Shown: positions 40,200 through 50,084 of the stretch, piece by piece | Layout of the letters: each line of letters starts with the position of its first letter | How positions within the stretch are numbered: the first letter of the stretch is position 1 | From: Moesziomyces globuligerus | Lineage: Eukaryota; Basidiomycota; Ustilaginomycetes; Ustilaginales; Ustilaginaceae | DNA: 64,000 nucleotides | Direction: 5' to 3' | Assembly: GCA_030849465.1 (NCBI GenBank) | Contig: JARVLF010000023.1 | Location: forward strand, 124,001-188,000 | Program-made: the position numbers and the translations under genes | Notes under the pieces: generated by a model | Database searches by the model: none | Seen by the model: only the letters and a program-made list of their open reading frames with translations | What the model was told of the DNA's origin: nothing

Positions 40200-41048
40200 G
40201 GTTGCGAGAACGGGGTGGTGGTTACGGCGAGTGAGCGCGGACGTCTTGGGGTGGCATGAGAGACGAGGAGCAAGGTCAACGCCTCGAGGAGAGCCGACGG
40301 CGACGACGAGGACGAGGAGGGTCGAGGCGGAAAGGAAAGTTGTAGATCTGGACGAAGACGCCGAGGAGGCGAGAGGTGTGCACAAATGGACGAGATAGAG
40401 TGGCTTGACTCTGCGAGCTGAGCGGCAAATCGGCCCAACCCAAAAGGCACGTTGGCCAAAGTCGGCGTCGCTCTTTGGCGTCGCTCTTTGGCGTCGCTCT
40501 TTGGCGTCGCTCTTTGGCGTCGCTCTTTGGCGTCGCTCTTCGGCCTCGCCGCTCGGCATCACACGGCCGCCACACCTCCATCCAACCCGATCCGCCCCTA
40601 GCGCTCGCCATCCGATCCGATCCGATTCGACTCGCCCCAGCCACGACGCCATCCACGACGCAGCGGCGCTCATGCCGTTTGAGCCCAAAATCCCACGGTT
40701 TCCTAATTGGGCGTGGCTGCATGATTGGGCCAGAACAGCCGATCAATTTGCGATCACGCACACGCCGTGGGATCGCCCGATCTGACGTGATGCTCGGGCG
40801 AGGCGAGTCGCGAATCGAGTCGAGTCGAGTCGAAACGAGTCGCTGCTTCTGCAATTTGGAAGGATTCCGAGGTCGCATCCACTCTACCTTCTCTTCCCCC
40901 ATCGCTCGGCCCACACTTCATCAACTTAGAAGACGCGCGCCTGCCACCACCCTCATCAGCTTGGATTCCACCCACACCCGGCGGCCTCTGGTGTCTGCAT
41001 TCCCTTCCACCATTCCTCGTCCCGCCTCGGATCCGCTCCTAGACAGGC
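40200..41048. promoter_or_regulatory. Divergent promoter, LIM-binding gene and ARS2
   Basis: 849 bp between the two start codons. It holds a six-copy 13-nt tandem repeat (40464-40541), a GAGTC/TCGAG repeat near 40800-40840 and C/T-rich sequence before ARS2. No gene is supported. Confidence 0.6.
40464..40541 (+). repeat. 13-nt tandem repeat GGCGTCGCTCTTT, six copies
   Basis: Five perfect copies and a final copy differing at its last base (C for T), in the divergent promoter of the LIM-binding gene and ARS2. Confidence 0.95.
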
Positions 41049-41314
41049 ATGGACTACCGGTCCTCCTCCTACCGTCACTATGACCGCTCCGCCCCTGGGG
41101 CGGGGTCCGACCCTTACGCTCCTCCCACCGACGACTACAAGCATCCCGTAGACGACAACACCTACGACCGCTCCAGGAAGCGCGGTCGCTCCCCTTCCCC
41201 TTCCTACTACCGCGACGAACGACGCACGAGCGCCTACAACGACTACCCCACCAACGACCCATGGGACCGTCCACGCGACTACCGCGACCCCTCTCCCTAC
41301 GCATCTCGCTCGGC

Positions 41315-41351
<37 letters not shown>

Positions 41352-43577
41352 GGCGCCTACGACCACTACCGCTCCGCCGACCCCTACGACGACCGCCCAG
41401 ATCGCTCCCGCGCCGCAGAGTGGGATCGTTACTACCGCGACAGGGAGAGCAGAGATCACGACTACCGCCCTCAGTACGACGACCGCGAGCGCTACGAGGC
41501 TCGCTCTCGATACGACGAGCCCAACTCCGCCTCGGATCGCGACGACCGTCCGCGCATTCGCGACCGCGAGCGCCCCTACCCTCCCTACGACGCCCACTAC
41601 CGCAGAGACGACCACGCTGCCCCCTCCGATCCCGCATCCAACGCTCCCTTCAACGCACCCGATCCCATGCAGTCCGACTCCCTCCTCCCCTTCCGTCAGT
41701 ACGCACAGATGATCAAGGCTGCGCATCCCTCGGCGCGCGACAGATCCATCGATCAGCCCTCCACCCAGGAGATCTACGACGGCTACCAGGCGTACAAGGC
41801 CGCCTTCAACAAGAAGGCCATCGCCGTCTTCTTTGAGCATCGCAATGACGAGGCCTGGTTCAAGGAAAAGTACTCGCCCGCCGAGCCCTGGCTGAGCGCA
41901 CGCATCCAGCGCAAGCGAGCCGCACGCGCGGGCAAGAAGCAGGCCTGGCTCGACGAGCTCCGCGCTGGCAAGCTCGACAAGCTCAACTACGACATCGTCG
42001 GCACCGACGATGACACCTCCGCCGCTTCGCGTCACGCCGCCGAGTCCTTCGACGGCGACCAACACCACCACGATCACCACCGCGGCCGCTCCGAGCCCGC
42101 CGACGTCACGCTGCTCTCGCGCTACGGCGAGCCCGAGCTGCTGCACGCCGAGCAGGCGGTGATTCCGGCGTGCAACCACCAGATCCTCGTCAAGACCTAT
42201 CCTGCCGATCTGCCGCGCGAAAAGCTCGAGCAGCTCCTCCAGACCAAGCCGGGCTTCCGCTACCTGGCGCTTGGCGAGCCGCACGTCGGCAAGCGCTGGC
42301 ACCGCGTCGGCTGGGCCATGTACGAGCCGCACATCGACATGGACGACACGCTCAACGCGCTCCAGGGCGCCGAGCTCGACGGCTTCACGCTCAACCTCGC
42401 GCCATGCTCCAAGCCCACCTCGAGCAAGCTGCGCACGGTGCCCGAGTATGCCAACTCGTTCCACCGCCTCATCACCGACGTTCGCCACTGCAAGCAGCTC
42501 GTCGAGCGCTTCGAGGCCGAAGACCGCCAGCTCCTCTTCCGCGACGAGGCCGAGGCGGGCGGCGAGGCGGCGGCGTGGCTCGAGACGCGTGCGTCCGAAG
42601 CCATCCTGCAGCGACTCAAGCAGCTCGAAGCTGGCCTAGGCGAGGAGGAGCTGGAGCGCGGCTACGATGCCGACGAGGAGGCGGGCAGGCGCGAGGAGCG
42701 CAGGCGGTGGATCAAGAAGCAGCTCGATCTGCATCTCGATCTGCTGCGCACCGTGTACCACTGCGACTACTACATCTCGCTCGTGTGCGAGTTCGAGGAG
42801 GAGCTGCTGCGTCGCAGTCCGCGGCACGGGCGCAAGCAGCCGCCCGCGGGCGCGCTGGTCGAGGAGCCACGCGAGTCGACCAACGACGAATCGTGGGCGC
42901 GCAGCGTCGATCAGAAGACGGCGTTGCTGCTGGCGGACGAGCGCACCGATCTCACCGAGGCGGGCGGTCGGAGCGTGGATGGCGAGCTCATGACGGCGGC
43001 GCTGCCGCACGTCAAGGAGGAGGACAAGGAGAAGCATCGATGCACCGTCGAGCTCAACGGCGCGCAGTGCGGCAAGCTCTTCAAGGCGGCCGTCTTTGTG
43101 CAGAAGCACATCCTCAACAAGCACCGCGGCTTCATCGAGGCGCAGGCGCAGACGACGCTCGAGCACACGCGCTTCTTCAACAACTACGTCCGCGATCCGT
43201 GCCGCGCCACGACGCAGCTCGGCCTCAACGCCAAGAGCGAGAGGGAGGCAGGCGGCGTGCTGGCGCAGCGGCTCGAGGCGGGCGGCGCCAATGGCGCCGG
43301 CATGTTCAACAGCGGTGGCAGGATGGGTATGATCCGCTTTGGCGGTACCAGTGCTGTGGACTCGCCCAGGAGAGGTGGCGGTGGAGGCGCGACGACGGGC
43401 CCGCCGCTGGGGATGCGTCTCGGTGGCGTGGTCCAGACGCCAGACGGTACGCCCATCAAGCCCGACCCGCTCCCGCCGGCGCCCAAGCCGCTCGACCCGC
43501 GCGCCGCACGCGCCGCGCCCAAGTCCTACCAGGACCTCGACGGCGCCGCCGAAGGAGACGTCGACCTCGCCTACTAA
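41049..43577 (+). CDS. ARS2: Ars2/SERRATE homologue (Pir2-like)
   Basis: A nuclear RNA-processing factor that binds the cap-binding complex and directs capped transcripts to export, processing or decay. The 842-residue intronless protein starts with an Arg/Asp/Tyr-rich region containing RS/RD dipeptides and a poly-Ala run. The conserved N-terminal block follows (LLPFRQYAQMIKAAHPS, YDGYQAYKAAFNKKAIAVFFEHRNDEAWFKEKY). The central domain contains HVGKRWHRVGW, an RRM-like fold. The C-terminal half carries the diagnostic C2H2 zinc finger near residue 665 (CTVELNGAQCGKLF ... KHILNKH) and a Gly-rich tail. Fission-yeast Pir2 is the counterpart. It is convergent with the gene for CBC80, its physical partner. 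Confidence 0.94.
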
Positions 43578-43802
43578 CCTGCGTCGCACCCAACTCGCCC
43601 ACCCCTCCTTTCACTGCCCAAGTCTTCAGCCGTAAGAAATGCCCACCCCCCACCACAAGCAGCACAATGCACAATGCACCATGCACAATCCACCCAAGCG
43701 CGAAGCGCCAAGAACCAAAGCATGAAGCACGAGGCACGGAGGCGATGGTTTTATTTTTGAATTGACTTTGATTGAGAAAAAGTAGGAGAGGGGGGTTTTT
43801 TT

Positions 43803-46739
43803 TTATTCGGAGAGCATGTCGATGGCGCGGAGGAGGAGGAGTTTGGGTTGGTAGTCGTCTGGGAGGGTGGGGAAGACGAGGGAGAGGAGGGTGTGTTTGT
43901 TGTCGCGGAGCTGTTTGTTGTAGCCACGGACAAAGGCGATGTACCAGCCTTTGATCCACCACTCTGACCACCTGTCGTGGTCTGCGTCGAGCAGCTTGAC
44001 AAAGCCCTGGACGACGGTGAGGAGCACCTTGCGTTGTTCGGCGGTGATGGCCTCGAGGCTGGCGCGCGCGTCGGTGGCCGTGGGAGCCTTCTTTTCCTCC
44101 TCGGGTCGGATGGGCAGCGTGGCACTGGTAGGGAACAGGGGCAACACCTCGGCCTCCGTCTCGAGCTGTTCGGTAGCTTCTTCCACCAGTCCTGCCGCCG
44201 CAGCCGCTTCCTTTCGTTCCTGCTCCTCGGCCTCCTGTCGTTCGCTCTGCTCCAACCGACGTCGAAGCTGGTCCACACGTCCGTTGACCTTGTCCAACGT
44301 AAGCTTCAACAACGTCCACGTGTTGAAACCTTGCCATCGACCCACATCACCCTCCACCTCGCTCCGAATGCTCGCCGGCTCATCCCGAGGAGGAGAAAAG
44401 AGGAACTCGACCACATCGCCAGGTTCGACGATCCGATACTGCAGCAGCTTATCCACCACAATGTGCACCCACTGCGGCGAACGAACCCAAAACCGAACCG
44501 CCGCCGCCAACATGGCGCTGCGCATCCTCGCGCTCCTCGAGAGCGTACGCAGCAGCGCGTGGTAGCGCTCCACAATGTTGAGCAGATGCGAAAACGAACG
44601 CGAACCCACCTGCAGCACGCACTGCACCACCACATCCCTCACCACCACCTCGGCCTCCTCCACCCGCACCACCTTACCCGCCACCGCCTCCTCGTCGCCG
44701 GGCAGGTCGGTGGCGCCTTGGACGATGCTCGCCTTGAAGCTCTCAAAGTCGGCGAGGATGACGTCGGCGGAAGCTTTGGCACGGATCGAGGCGAGCAGCC
44801 TCGCCGCCTGCGCATGGTACGGATGCGTCTCGGCCGCATAGGTAAACGTAGCACCCGGCTCCTCGGCCGGCAGAGCCAACGTCTGGATCTCGCCAGGAAG
44901 CGTCTGCTTGATCCGATCAAAGTACGCCAACCGCACCTCGAGCTCGACGATGCGACGCATAAACACCACCTTGGCCTCCACCGCCGGCAGCGCCGCATCC
45001 GACGTCCACTCGTGCCACGCCCAGCCAAAGTTGAAGTTGCTCAGATGCACGCCGAACCAGTCTGCGAACCTCGCCACCACCTCCACGTCCATCTTGGGCT
45101 CGGCGAGCGCGTTGTAGAACGTGCGGATCGTCCGACCCAACGACGGCGCCACGGTTCCGGGCGTGAGGCTGACGATCTCGCGCAGCAGCGAGGTGTAGTA
45201 GAGCGGATTGCGCGGCGGCGCGGGCAGCACAAACGCCGTGCCCAGGATGGTCTCGACGAGCAGATCGTCGAGCGACCATCCGCGCTCCTCGTGGCTCGCC
45301 TCGTCGTGTTCGCCAAACAGGCCCGCGTCCGGCGAGACCTTGCCGGCAAACGTACCGCGACGCAGCCAGTGCGGGAGGTCGAGCAGCAGCCGCGCCGCCT
45401 CCTTGCGATTCACCTCGTACAGGTCGATCATGTCGGCGACGACGCCGCGCAGCACCACGCTCGCCGGCGTCGCCACGGCGGGCACGCCAGCACCGAACCA
45501 ACGCGGCTCGAGCGCGACGCGCTCTGCTCCGACCGCCGCCTTCTTCTCCTCGAGCTCGCCCTTGCCCGTGTCGAGCTTGCGGCGCTTGACCTGGTGCTGG
45601 CCGAGCTGGGCGTAGGCGACGTCGAGGCTGGGCTGCTCGGCCTCCTCCTCGGGCGGGACGAGCACGTCGGGGAGCGCGACGCTGCGCTCGCTCTCGGGCA
45701 CCGTGGTCGCGGCGGGCGAGATGGCGGCGGGCAGCAGATCGGCGGGCGCGGGGAGGAAGGCGGGGCGGCGGTAGTCGCGGGCGCGCAGCGCCTCGAGCGC
45801 GCGGACGGCGTGCGGGAAGCCTTCGAGCGCGATGGCGTCGACTTCGTGCACGGGCTGGGTGAGCTGCACCTCGACCTTGCGCGCGGCATCGTACGCGACG
45901 ACGCTGTGGACGAGCTGGTCGAGCTCGGCGCGCGCGGCGTCGCCGTCTGCGAGCAGGTCGTCGCCGGCGCGGCAGAGCGTGTGGATGATGCACATGGCGG
46001 CGCGGTCGGCGCGCGAGGCGGCGACGGCGGGCTCGTCGAGCACGGCGGCAAACGAGGCGAGCAGCGCACGCAGCGAGGCGGCGGCGACGATCTGCAGCGG
46101 CACGAGCGCGGCAAAGAGGTGGAGGCTCAGCCGCGTGTTGCGCCAGAGCCGCGCGTCGAGGTACGAGCGGAACGCCTTGATGAGGTCGTGCACGATGAGC
46201 ATGCCGAGCGACTTGGGCGCGGGCTCGTCGTCGTGCTTGGCCTCCGGTTCCGACACCGGTTGGGGCTGCGCTGCGGGCTGCGCTGCGGGCTGCGCGTCTG
46301 CGTGGTGCGCGGGCGGGGAGGGCGGGGACTGGAGGCAGAGGAAGCCGATGAGCGCAGCGATGAGCGGGATCTTGTGTGGCTGTTCGGTGACCATGACGCG
46401 AAAGGCGGCGGTGATGGGTTCTGCGCCGTCTGCGGCCTTGTCGTGGATCCAGCGCGCCATCTTGAGCAGGTCCGAGGGCGGGTGGAAGTCGTCGTCCTCG
46501 CCGAGCTTGAAGAGGTGGGAGCGGATGTAGCGGATGCGATTCTCGTGGCGCTGTTCGGCCGACTGTTGCTGGTGCTGTTGATAGTGGTTGTTGTGGTTGT
46601 GGTAACCACCACGATGAGCGCCTCGACCGCCGCCACCGCCGCCACCGCCGCCGCCACCACGGCGGGGCGAGTTTGCCCAGCCTGCTGCGGCGTTGGTGTG
46701 GGGCGGCTGCGGGTAGGCAGGAGTATCCCAGCCGTCCAT
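43803..46739 (-). CDS. CBC1: Nuclear cap-binding complex large subunit (CBP80/NCBP1)
   Basis: The MIF4G-type scaffold that, with CBP20, binds the cap of nascent Pol II transcripts. The 978-residue intronless protein has a Gly-rich N-terminus (eleven Gly from a GGC/GGT run). The first MIF4G repeat follows (ENRIRYIRSHLFKLGED, then HKIPLIAALIGFLCLQSP and LFAALVPLQIVAAASL), with later helical repeats including NFNFGWAWHEW and GSRSFSHLLNIVERYHALL. The acidic/Gln-rich insertion and C-terminal KGWYIAFVRGYNKQL segment fit the family. The ATG at 46739 begins MDGWDTP and is the last ATG before the Gly-rich part; upstream open frame translates a divergent promoter. It shares that 207 bp promoter with SPT4. 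Confidence 0.93.
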   Translation of the reverse strand: MDGWDTPAYPQPPHTNAAAGWANSPRRGGGGGGGGGGGRGAHRGGYHNHNNHYQQHQQQSAEQRHENRIRYIRSHLFKLGEDDDFHPPSDLLKMARWIHDKAADGAEPITAAFRVMVTEQPHKIPLIAALIGFLCLQSPPSPPAHHADAQPAAQPAAQPQPVSEPEAKHDDEPAPKSLGMLIVHDLIKAFRSYLDARLWRNTRLSLHLFAALVPLQIVAAASLRALLASFAAVLDEPAVAASRADRAAMCIIHTLCRAGDDLLADGDAARAELDQLVHSVVAYDAARKVEVQLTQPVHEVDAIALEGFPHAVRALEALRARDYRRPAFLPAPADLLPAAISPAATTVPESERSVALPDVLVPPEEEAEQPSLDVAYAQLGQHQVKRRKLDTGKGELEEKKAAVGAERVALEPRWFGAGVPAVATPASVVLRGVVADMIDLYEVNRKEAARLLLDLPHWLRRGTFAGKVSPDAGLFGEHDEASHEERGWSLDDLLVETILGTAFVLPAPPRNPLYYTSLLREIVSLTPGTVAPSLGRTIRTFYNALAEPKMDVEVVARFADWFGVHLSNFNFGWAWHEWTSDAALPAVEAKVVFMRRIVELEVRLAYFDRIKQTLPGEIQTLALPAEEPGATFTYAAETHPYHAQAARLLASIRAKASADVILADFESFKASIVQGATDLPGDEEAVAGKVVRVEEAEVVVRDVVVQCVLQVGSRSFSHLLNIVERYHALLRTLSRSARMRSAMLAAAVRFWVRSPQWVHIVVDKLLQYRIVEPGDVVEFLFSPPRDEPASIRSEVEGDVGRWQGFNTWTLLKLTLDKVNGRVDQLRRRLEQSERQEAEEQERKEAAAAAGLVEEATEQLETEAEVLPLFPTSATLPIRPEEEKKAPTATDARASLEAITAEQRKVLLTVVQGFVKLLDADHDRWSEWWIKGWYIAFVRGYNKQLRDNKHTLLSLVFPTLPDDYQPKLLLLRAIDMLSE

Positions 46740-46946
46740 GGTGTTGCGAGAGTGTGTGGTGGAGGCGAGGCAAGAAGAGAAGAGGGTTTCGGTTTGTCTT
46801 GACGTGGATTTTCCATGCGATCCTCTCGCGAAAAAGGCGCGGAAGTCGGAAGTGGAACTGGTCGGGCGGCGCTCGCAGCATTCGTCTTTGCTGCCTCGCC
46901 AACTCGATCTACTCTCCTCCATCATCACCGGCGCCACAACCCAGCC
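46740..46946. promoter_or_regulatory. Compact divergent promoter, CBC1 and SPT4
   Basis: Only 207 bp separate the two start codons, so the genes must share regulatory DNA. Confidence 0.7.
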
Positions 46947-47382
46947 ATGGCGACACGCAAGGAAAAGCTGCGCGCGTGTCTGCGCTGCCAGTTCGTCCAG
47001 TCGCCCCGCGACTTTCACCTCAAAGGCTGCCCCAACTGCGAACCCGTCCTCGAGGTAAGTTGGCCCGCCGCGCACATGGCCTCGGACATGCACAGCTTCT
47101 CACTGCGCTCACACCGTCTCTTTACCAACACGCAGATGCAGGGAAGCCAGGACAGGGTGGCCGAGTGCACCACCTCCAACTTTGACGGCATGATCTCCAT
47201 GCTCCGCCCGGACGAGAGCTGGGTCGCAAAGTGGCAGCGCATCGGTAAGTTGATCGCCCCATCCACATTCCATATCACATGCTAACGTCTTGTCGCTGGG
47301 TTGGGTGCTGCTAGAGAAACGTCTACCGGGGCTGTATGCCGTCAAGGTGGTGGGACGACTGCCGGAGAATCTCGAATCCTAG
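46947..47382 (+). CDS. SPT4: Transcription elongation factor Spt4
   Basis: The small zinc-binding partner of Spt5 in DSIF. Three exons give 94 residues: 46947-47054, 47136-47244 and 47315-47382, with introns of 81 and 70 nt. The zinc ligands are C11, C14, C28 and C31 (CLRC and CPNC). The spliced sequence continues DRVAECTTSNFDGMISMLRPDESWVAKWQRI and ends PGLYAVKVVGRLPENLES, the family ending. The second acceptor could also be AG at 47141, but that would lose two residues (MQ) that fit the family. No single long frame covers this gene, so it is easily missed. Confidence 0.94.
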
Positions 47383-47491
47383 CCGCTTGTTGTTCTTGTT
47401 TTTCTCGCTTTGCTTTGCTTTCTCTGCGCATGTATTACTACGACGCTTGCGGGTTCATTTCGTCTCGACAAGCTACACTGTCTTGTGCGTG

Positions 47492-48592
47492 CTAAACGTG
47501 GTGCGAGGGACGCTGGGCGAGGAGGGCGGTGCGGCGGGAAGAGCGCATGCGGTCGAGGAGCTTGACGATGCGTGGGCCGTCGGCGACGAGCGGGGCGGCG
47601 CGCGCCTGGAGGTGCAACGCCTCGAGCATCTGCTGCACCACCTCGGCCAGCAGCGGGAGCGAGACGTTGAGGCTAGCAAAGAAGGTGAGCGCCTCGTCGG
47701 CGCGTGGTTTGGGCAGCGTCGTCGTCCAGCTGGTCAGATCGGCGACGCTCTTTTGCGTATCCACGAGCAGAGCCTCGAGGGTGGATCGATGCTCGTCTCT
47801 GCGCTCGTTCATCGTGGTGAGCGAGGTGGCGATGCGGTCGTAGGCGGGAGGATGCAGGCTGAGCGCCAACCAGAGCGCGGCGAGCGCGAGCATGTACGGC
47901 GGATGCATCAGCGGCAGTTCGCTGCGGTAGATGTCGTTGAGTACAAACCACGCCAGCTGCAGCACGTGTTCGTCAAACTCTTCCAACCTCGCCTCGACGC
48001 CCTGCTCGGCCTCGGCCTGATCGAGCGCCTTGAGCGCATGCAGCGTTCCGAACGCCTCTACCTCGACGCCCAACCCCGTGGTGGCAGCTGTCGGGCTCGA
48101 AGCTGCGCCGTAGGCGTGGTACATGGCGAGCAGCGAACGATACGGGTGGAAGAGGATCATGTCGAACTCCATCTCTTCGAGCAGGTAGAACTCCATCTCT
48201 GCGAGGCTCGAGTTGTCGGTCGGCATGGCTCGATACCCGACCTCCTGGAAGGTTCGTGCTGCCTCGGCCACCGCAGACTTGATGTGGATGGGCGATTCCT
48301 CCACCTTGGCCGCGACGTAGACGCACGTCGCCGCGACCAGGAACACATCGAGCGCCGCGTAGCTGTTCTTGGCAAAGAAGCGCCGGAACAAGACGTTGGC
48401 GCTCGCCACCACGCGCTGCCGCAGGTTGAGCCGCTTGCACAGCGTCGACAGCAGCTGCGAGAACATCAGGCCGATCGCAGCACACTCGAGCCCAGTCGCA
48501 TGCACCAGGTCCTCGCCACGCGCCAGCTCGAGCTGCGATCGATCCAACAGCCAGTGGTTGCACTGCGAAGACGCCCAGTAGTTGGCAGACAT
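47492..48592 (-). CDS. SSN8: Cyclin C, Mediator kinase module
   Basis: A 366-residue intronless cyclin of the Mediator CDK8 module. The N-terminus MSANYWASSQ is the strongly conserved start of cyclin C. The first cyclin box holds RVVASANVLFRRFFAKNSY and DVFLVAATCVYVAAKVEESP. The second contains EFYLLEEMEFDMILFHPYRSL and ALAALWLAL. A Thr/Ala/Gly-rich loop of about 20 residues lies between these two motifs. The neighbours SPT4 and CBC1 also act on Pol II transcripts. It is divergent from RCE1 with 263 bp between starts. Confidence 0.95.
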   Translation of the reverse strand: MSANYWASSQCNHWLLDRSQLELARGEDLVHATGLECAAIGLMFSQLLSTLCKRLNLRQRVVASANVLFRRFFAKNSYAALDVFLVAATCVYVAAKVEESPIHIKSAVAEAARTFQEVGYRAMPTDNSSLAEMEFYLLEEMEFDMILFHPYRSLLAMYHAYGAASSPTAATTGLGVEVEAFGTLHALKALDQAEAEQGVEARLEEFDEHVLQLAWFVLNDIYRSELPLMHPPYMLALAALWLALSLHPPAYDRIATSLTTMNERRDEHRSTLEALLVDTQKSVADLTSWTTTLPKPRADEALTFFASLNVSLPLLAEVVQQMLEALHLQARAAPLVADGPRIVKLLDRMRSSRRTALLAQRPSHHV

Positions 48593-48855
48593 GTCTCGCT
48601 CGGCGCGCGCTGGCTACGGCCCCCCACCTTGTCCGTTCGGCAGCAGCGTTCGTGATGGATGGCGGTCAAAGACAAGATGGTGCGGGTGGAATTTCGAGCG
48701 AGCGCTTCTTCAGGGTCCTTTGATGCAAAGCTCGCCTTCGCACGAGCCAATCCTCGAAGCCCCTTTGTTCTTGCTCTTCCTCCTCGCCCTTTTGGCAGGC
48801 CCTTGTGTTGCCCCTTTTCTCCTTGTCCCACCACCACCGTGTCTGTGTGCTCGAC

Positions 48856-50053
48856 ATGTCGTTGATGGTGCATCTGGCTGCGCCGCAGCTCTCGCCGCCC
48901 GTCGTGTCGGTGGGGCTGGCGGTGGCCGCTTCGGCGTGCTTCACCGCCTCGTACGTCGGCTCGCTCTACCTCTCGCCCGCCGGCCGTCTCCACGGCGCCC
49001 TCGACCGCGACGGCACTCCGCTCGACCGCGACCATCCGACCGTGATCCGCGCACGCATCAAGACCGCCTCCGCAGCCACCGCCACCACCCTCGTCGCAGC
49101 CGGCTCCCTCGTCTACCTCCGCGCCATCCCGCACCATGTAAGTCCCCCCCCCCCCCCCCCCCCCTTTCCGTGGGTAATGGCGATGCTTGGCTGACGTTGA
49201 CATGCAATGCGAATGCTAGGGGTGGTTGCTGGATACGCTCAACGTGGCGCGGCTTCTCGGGATCCCGCTTCCGGTTCCTAGCGTGCTCACCTCGGGCGTG
49301 CTGCCCATCGCGCCCTCGCTCGGCGCCTACCTCGCTACCGTGGGCGTGCACGTCGCGGCGCCCGTGCTGCTGACGTCGCTGCTGTACCTTGGTCCACTCA
49401 CCACGCTCGCGCTCGATGCCGAGCTGCCTGGCCAAGCCAACTTGAGCTGGTCGAGCGACGTGGTGGACAAGCTCACCTCGCCCGCCGGCGTGCGCAACTT
49501 TGCCGTGGGGCCCTTGACCGAGGAGCTCGTCTTCCGCGCCTCGATCCTCGTCCCGCTCTTCTTGGCCGGCGTTTCGCGCCGCATGCTCGTCTTTGCCACG
49601 CCCGCCTTCTTTGGCATCGCCCATGTCCATCACGCCTACAACGTCTTTGTCGCTCGAGGCCGCACGAGGCGCGCGGCGATCCAGGCTGCGCTGACCGCAA
49701 CAGCCCAGTTCGTCTACACCACCGCCTTTGGCTGGTTCGCAAACACGCTCTTCCTCTCCTCGGGCGCCGTCATCGCTCCCACCGCCGCCCACGTCGTCTG
49801 CAACCTCCTCGGTCTACCCAACCCGGCGGCGGACAGCAAACGACATCCGAAAAACTCGGCTCGTAAGTCCCCTCCCCCACCCCCTTCCCCCGGCGGTTTT
49901 CTCTCGCTCAAACGTGCTTGTGCTGAATGCTCTCGTATACGCGGGTCGGTAGTGATCTGGATCTCGCATGCGGCAGGTGTAGCGCTCTTCGCCCGCTTCC
50001 TCGGCCCGCTCACCTCACCCACACTCTTTGGAGGCTCGCTCTACTGGTCGTAA
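48856..50053 (+). CDS. RCE1: CAAX prenyl protease 2 (Rce1)
   Basis: ER-membrane endoprotease that removes -AAX from prenylated CAAX proteins such as Ras. Three exons give 341 residues: 48856-49137, 49220-49862 and 49953-50053, with introns of 82 and 90 nt. The CPBP/ABI catalytic motifs are complete: GPLTEELVFR with E195 and E196, FGIAHVHH, and the later H-x3-N (HVVCN). Membrane helices are spread along the chain. Exon 1 ends at CAT|GTAAGT, right before a run of 21 C, and a GCTGAC branch precedes the acceptor. The last exon restores a hydrophobic C-terminus. The stop codon is 31 bp from the stop of the convergent ELG1 gene. Confidence 0.93.
49144..49164 (+). repeat. C21 homopolymer in RCE1 intron 1
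   Basis: Twenty-one consecutive C beginning six bases after the exon junction, immediately behind the GTAAGT donor. Confidence 0.95.
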
Positions 50054-50084
50054 ATCCCAGGTTGCAATGCACCAGGCGCGGGGT

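Noticed and set aside
38571..40259. 562-codon Leu-rich plus-strand frame
   Set aside because: It is the antisense of the CAG-rich polyglutamine tract; the Leu runs are an artefact of CTG repeats.
43977..46802. 941-codon plus-strand frame
   Set aside because: It lies wholly antisense to CBC80, is Arg/His-rich and has no domain. GC-rich codon use leaves long shadow frames.
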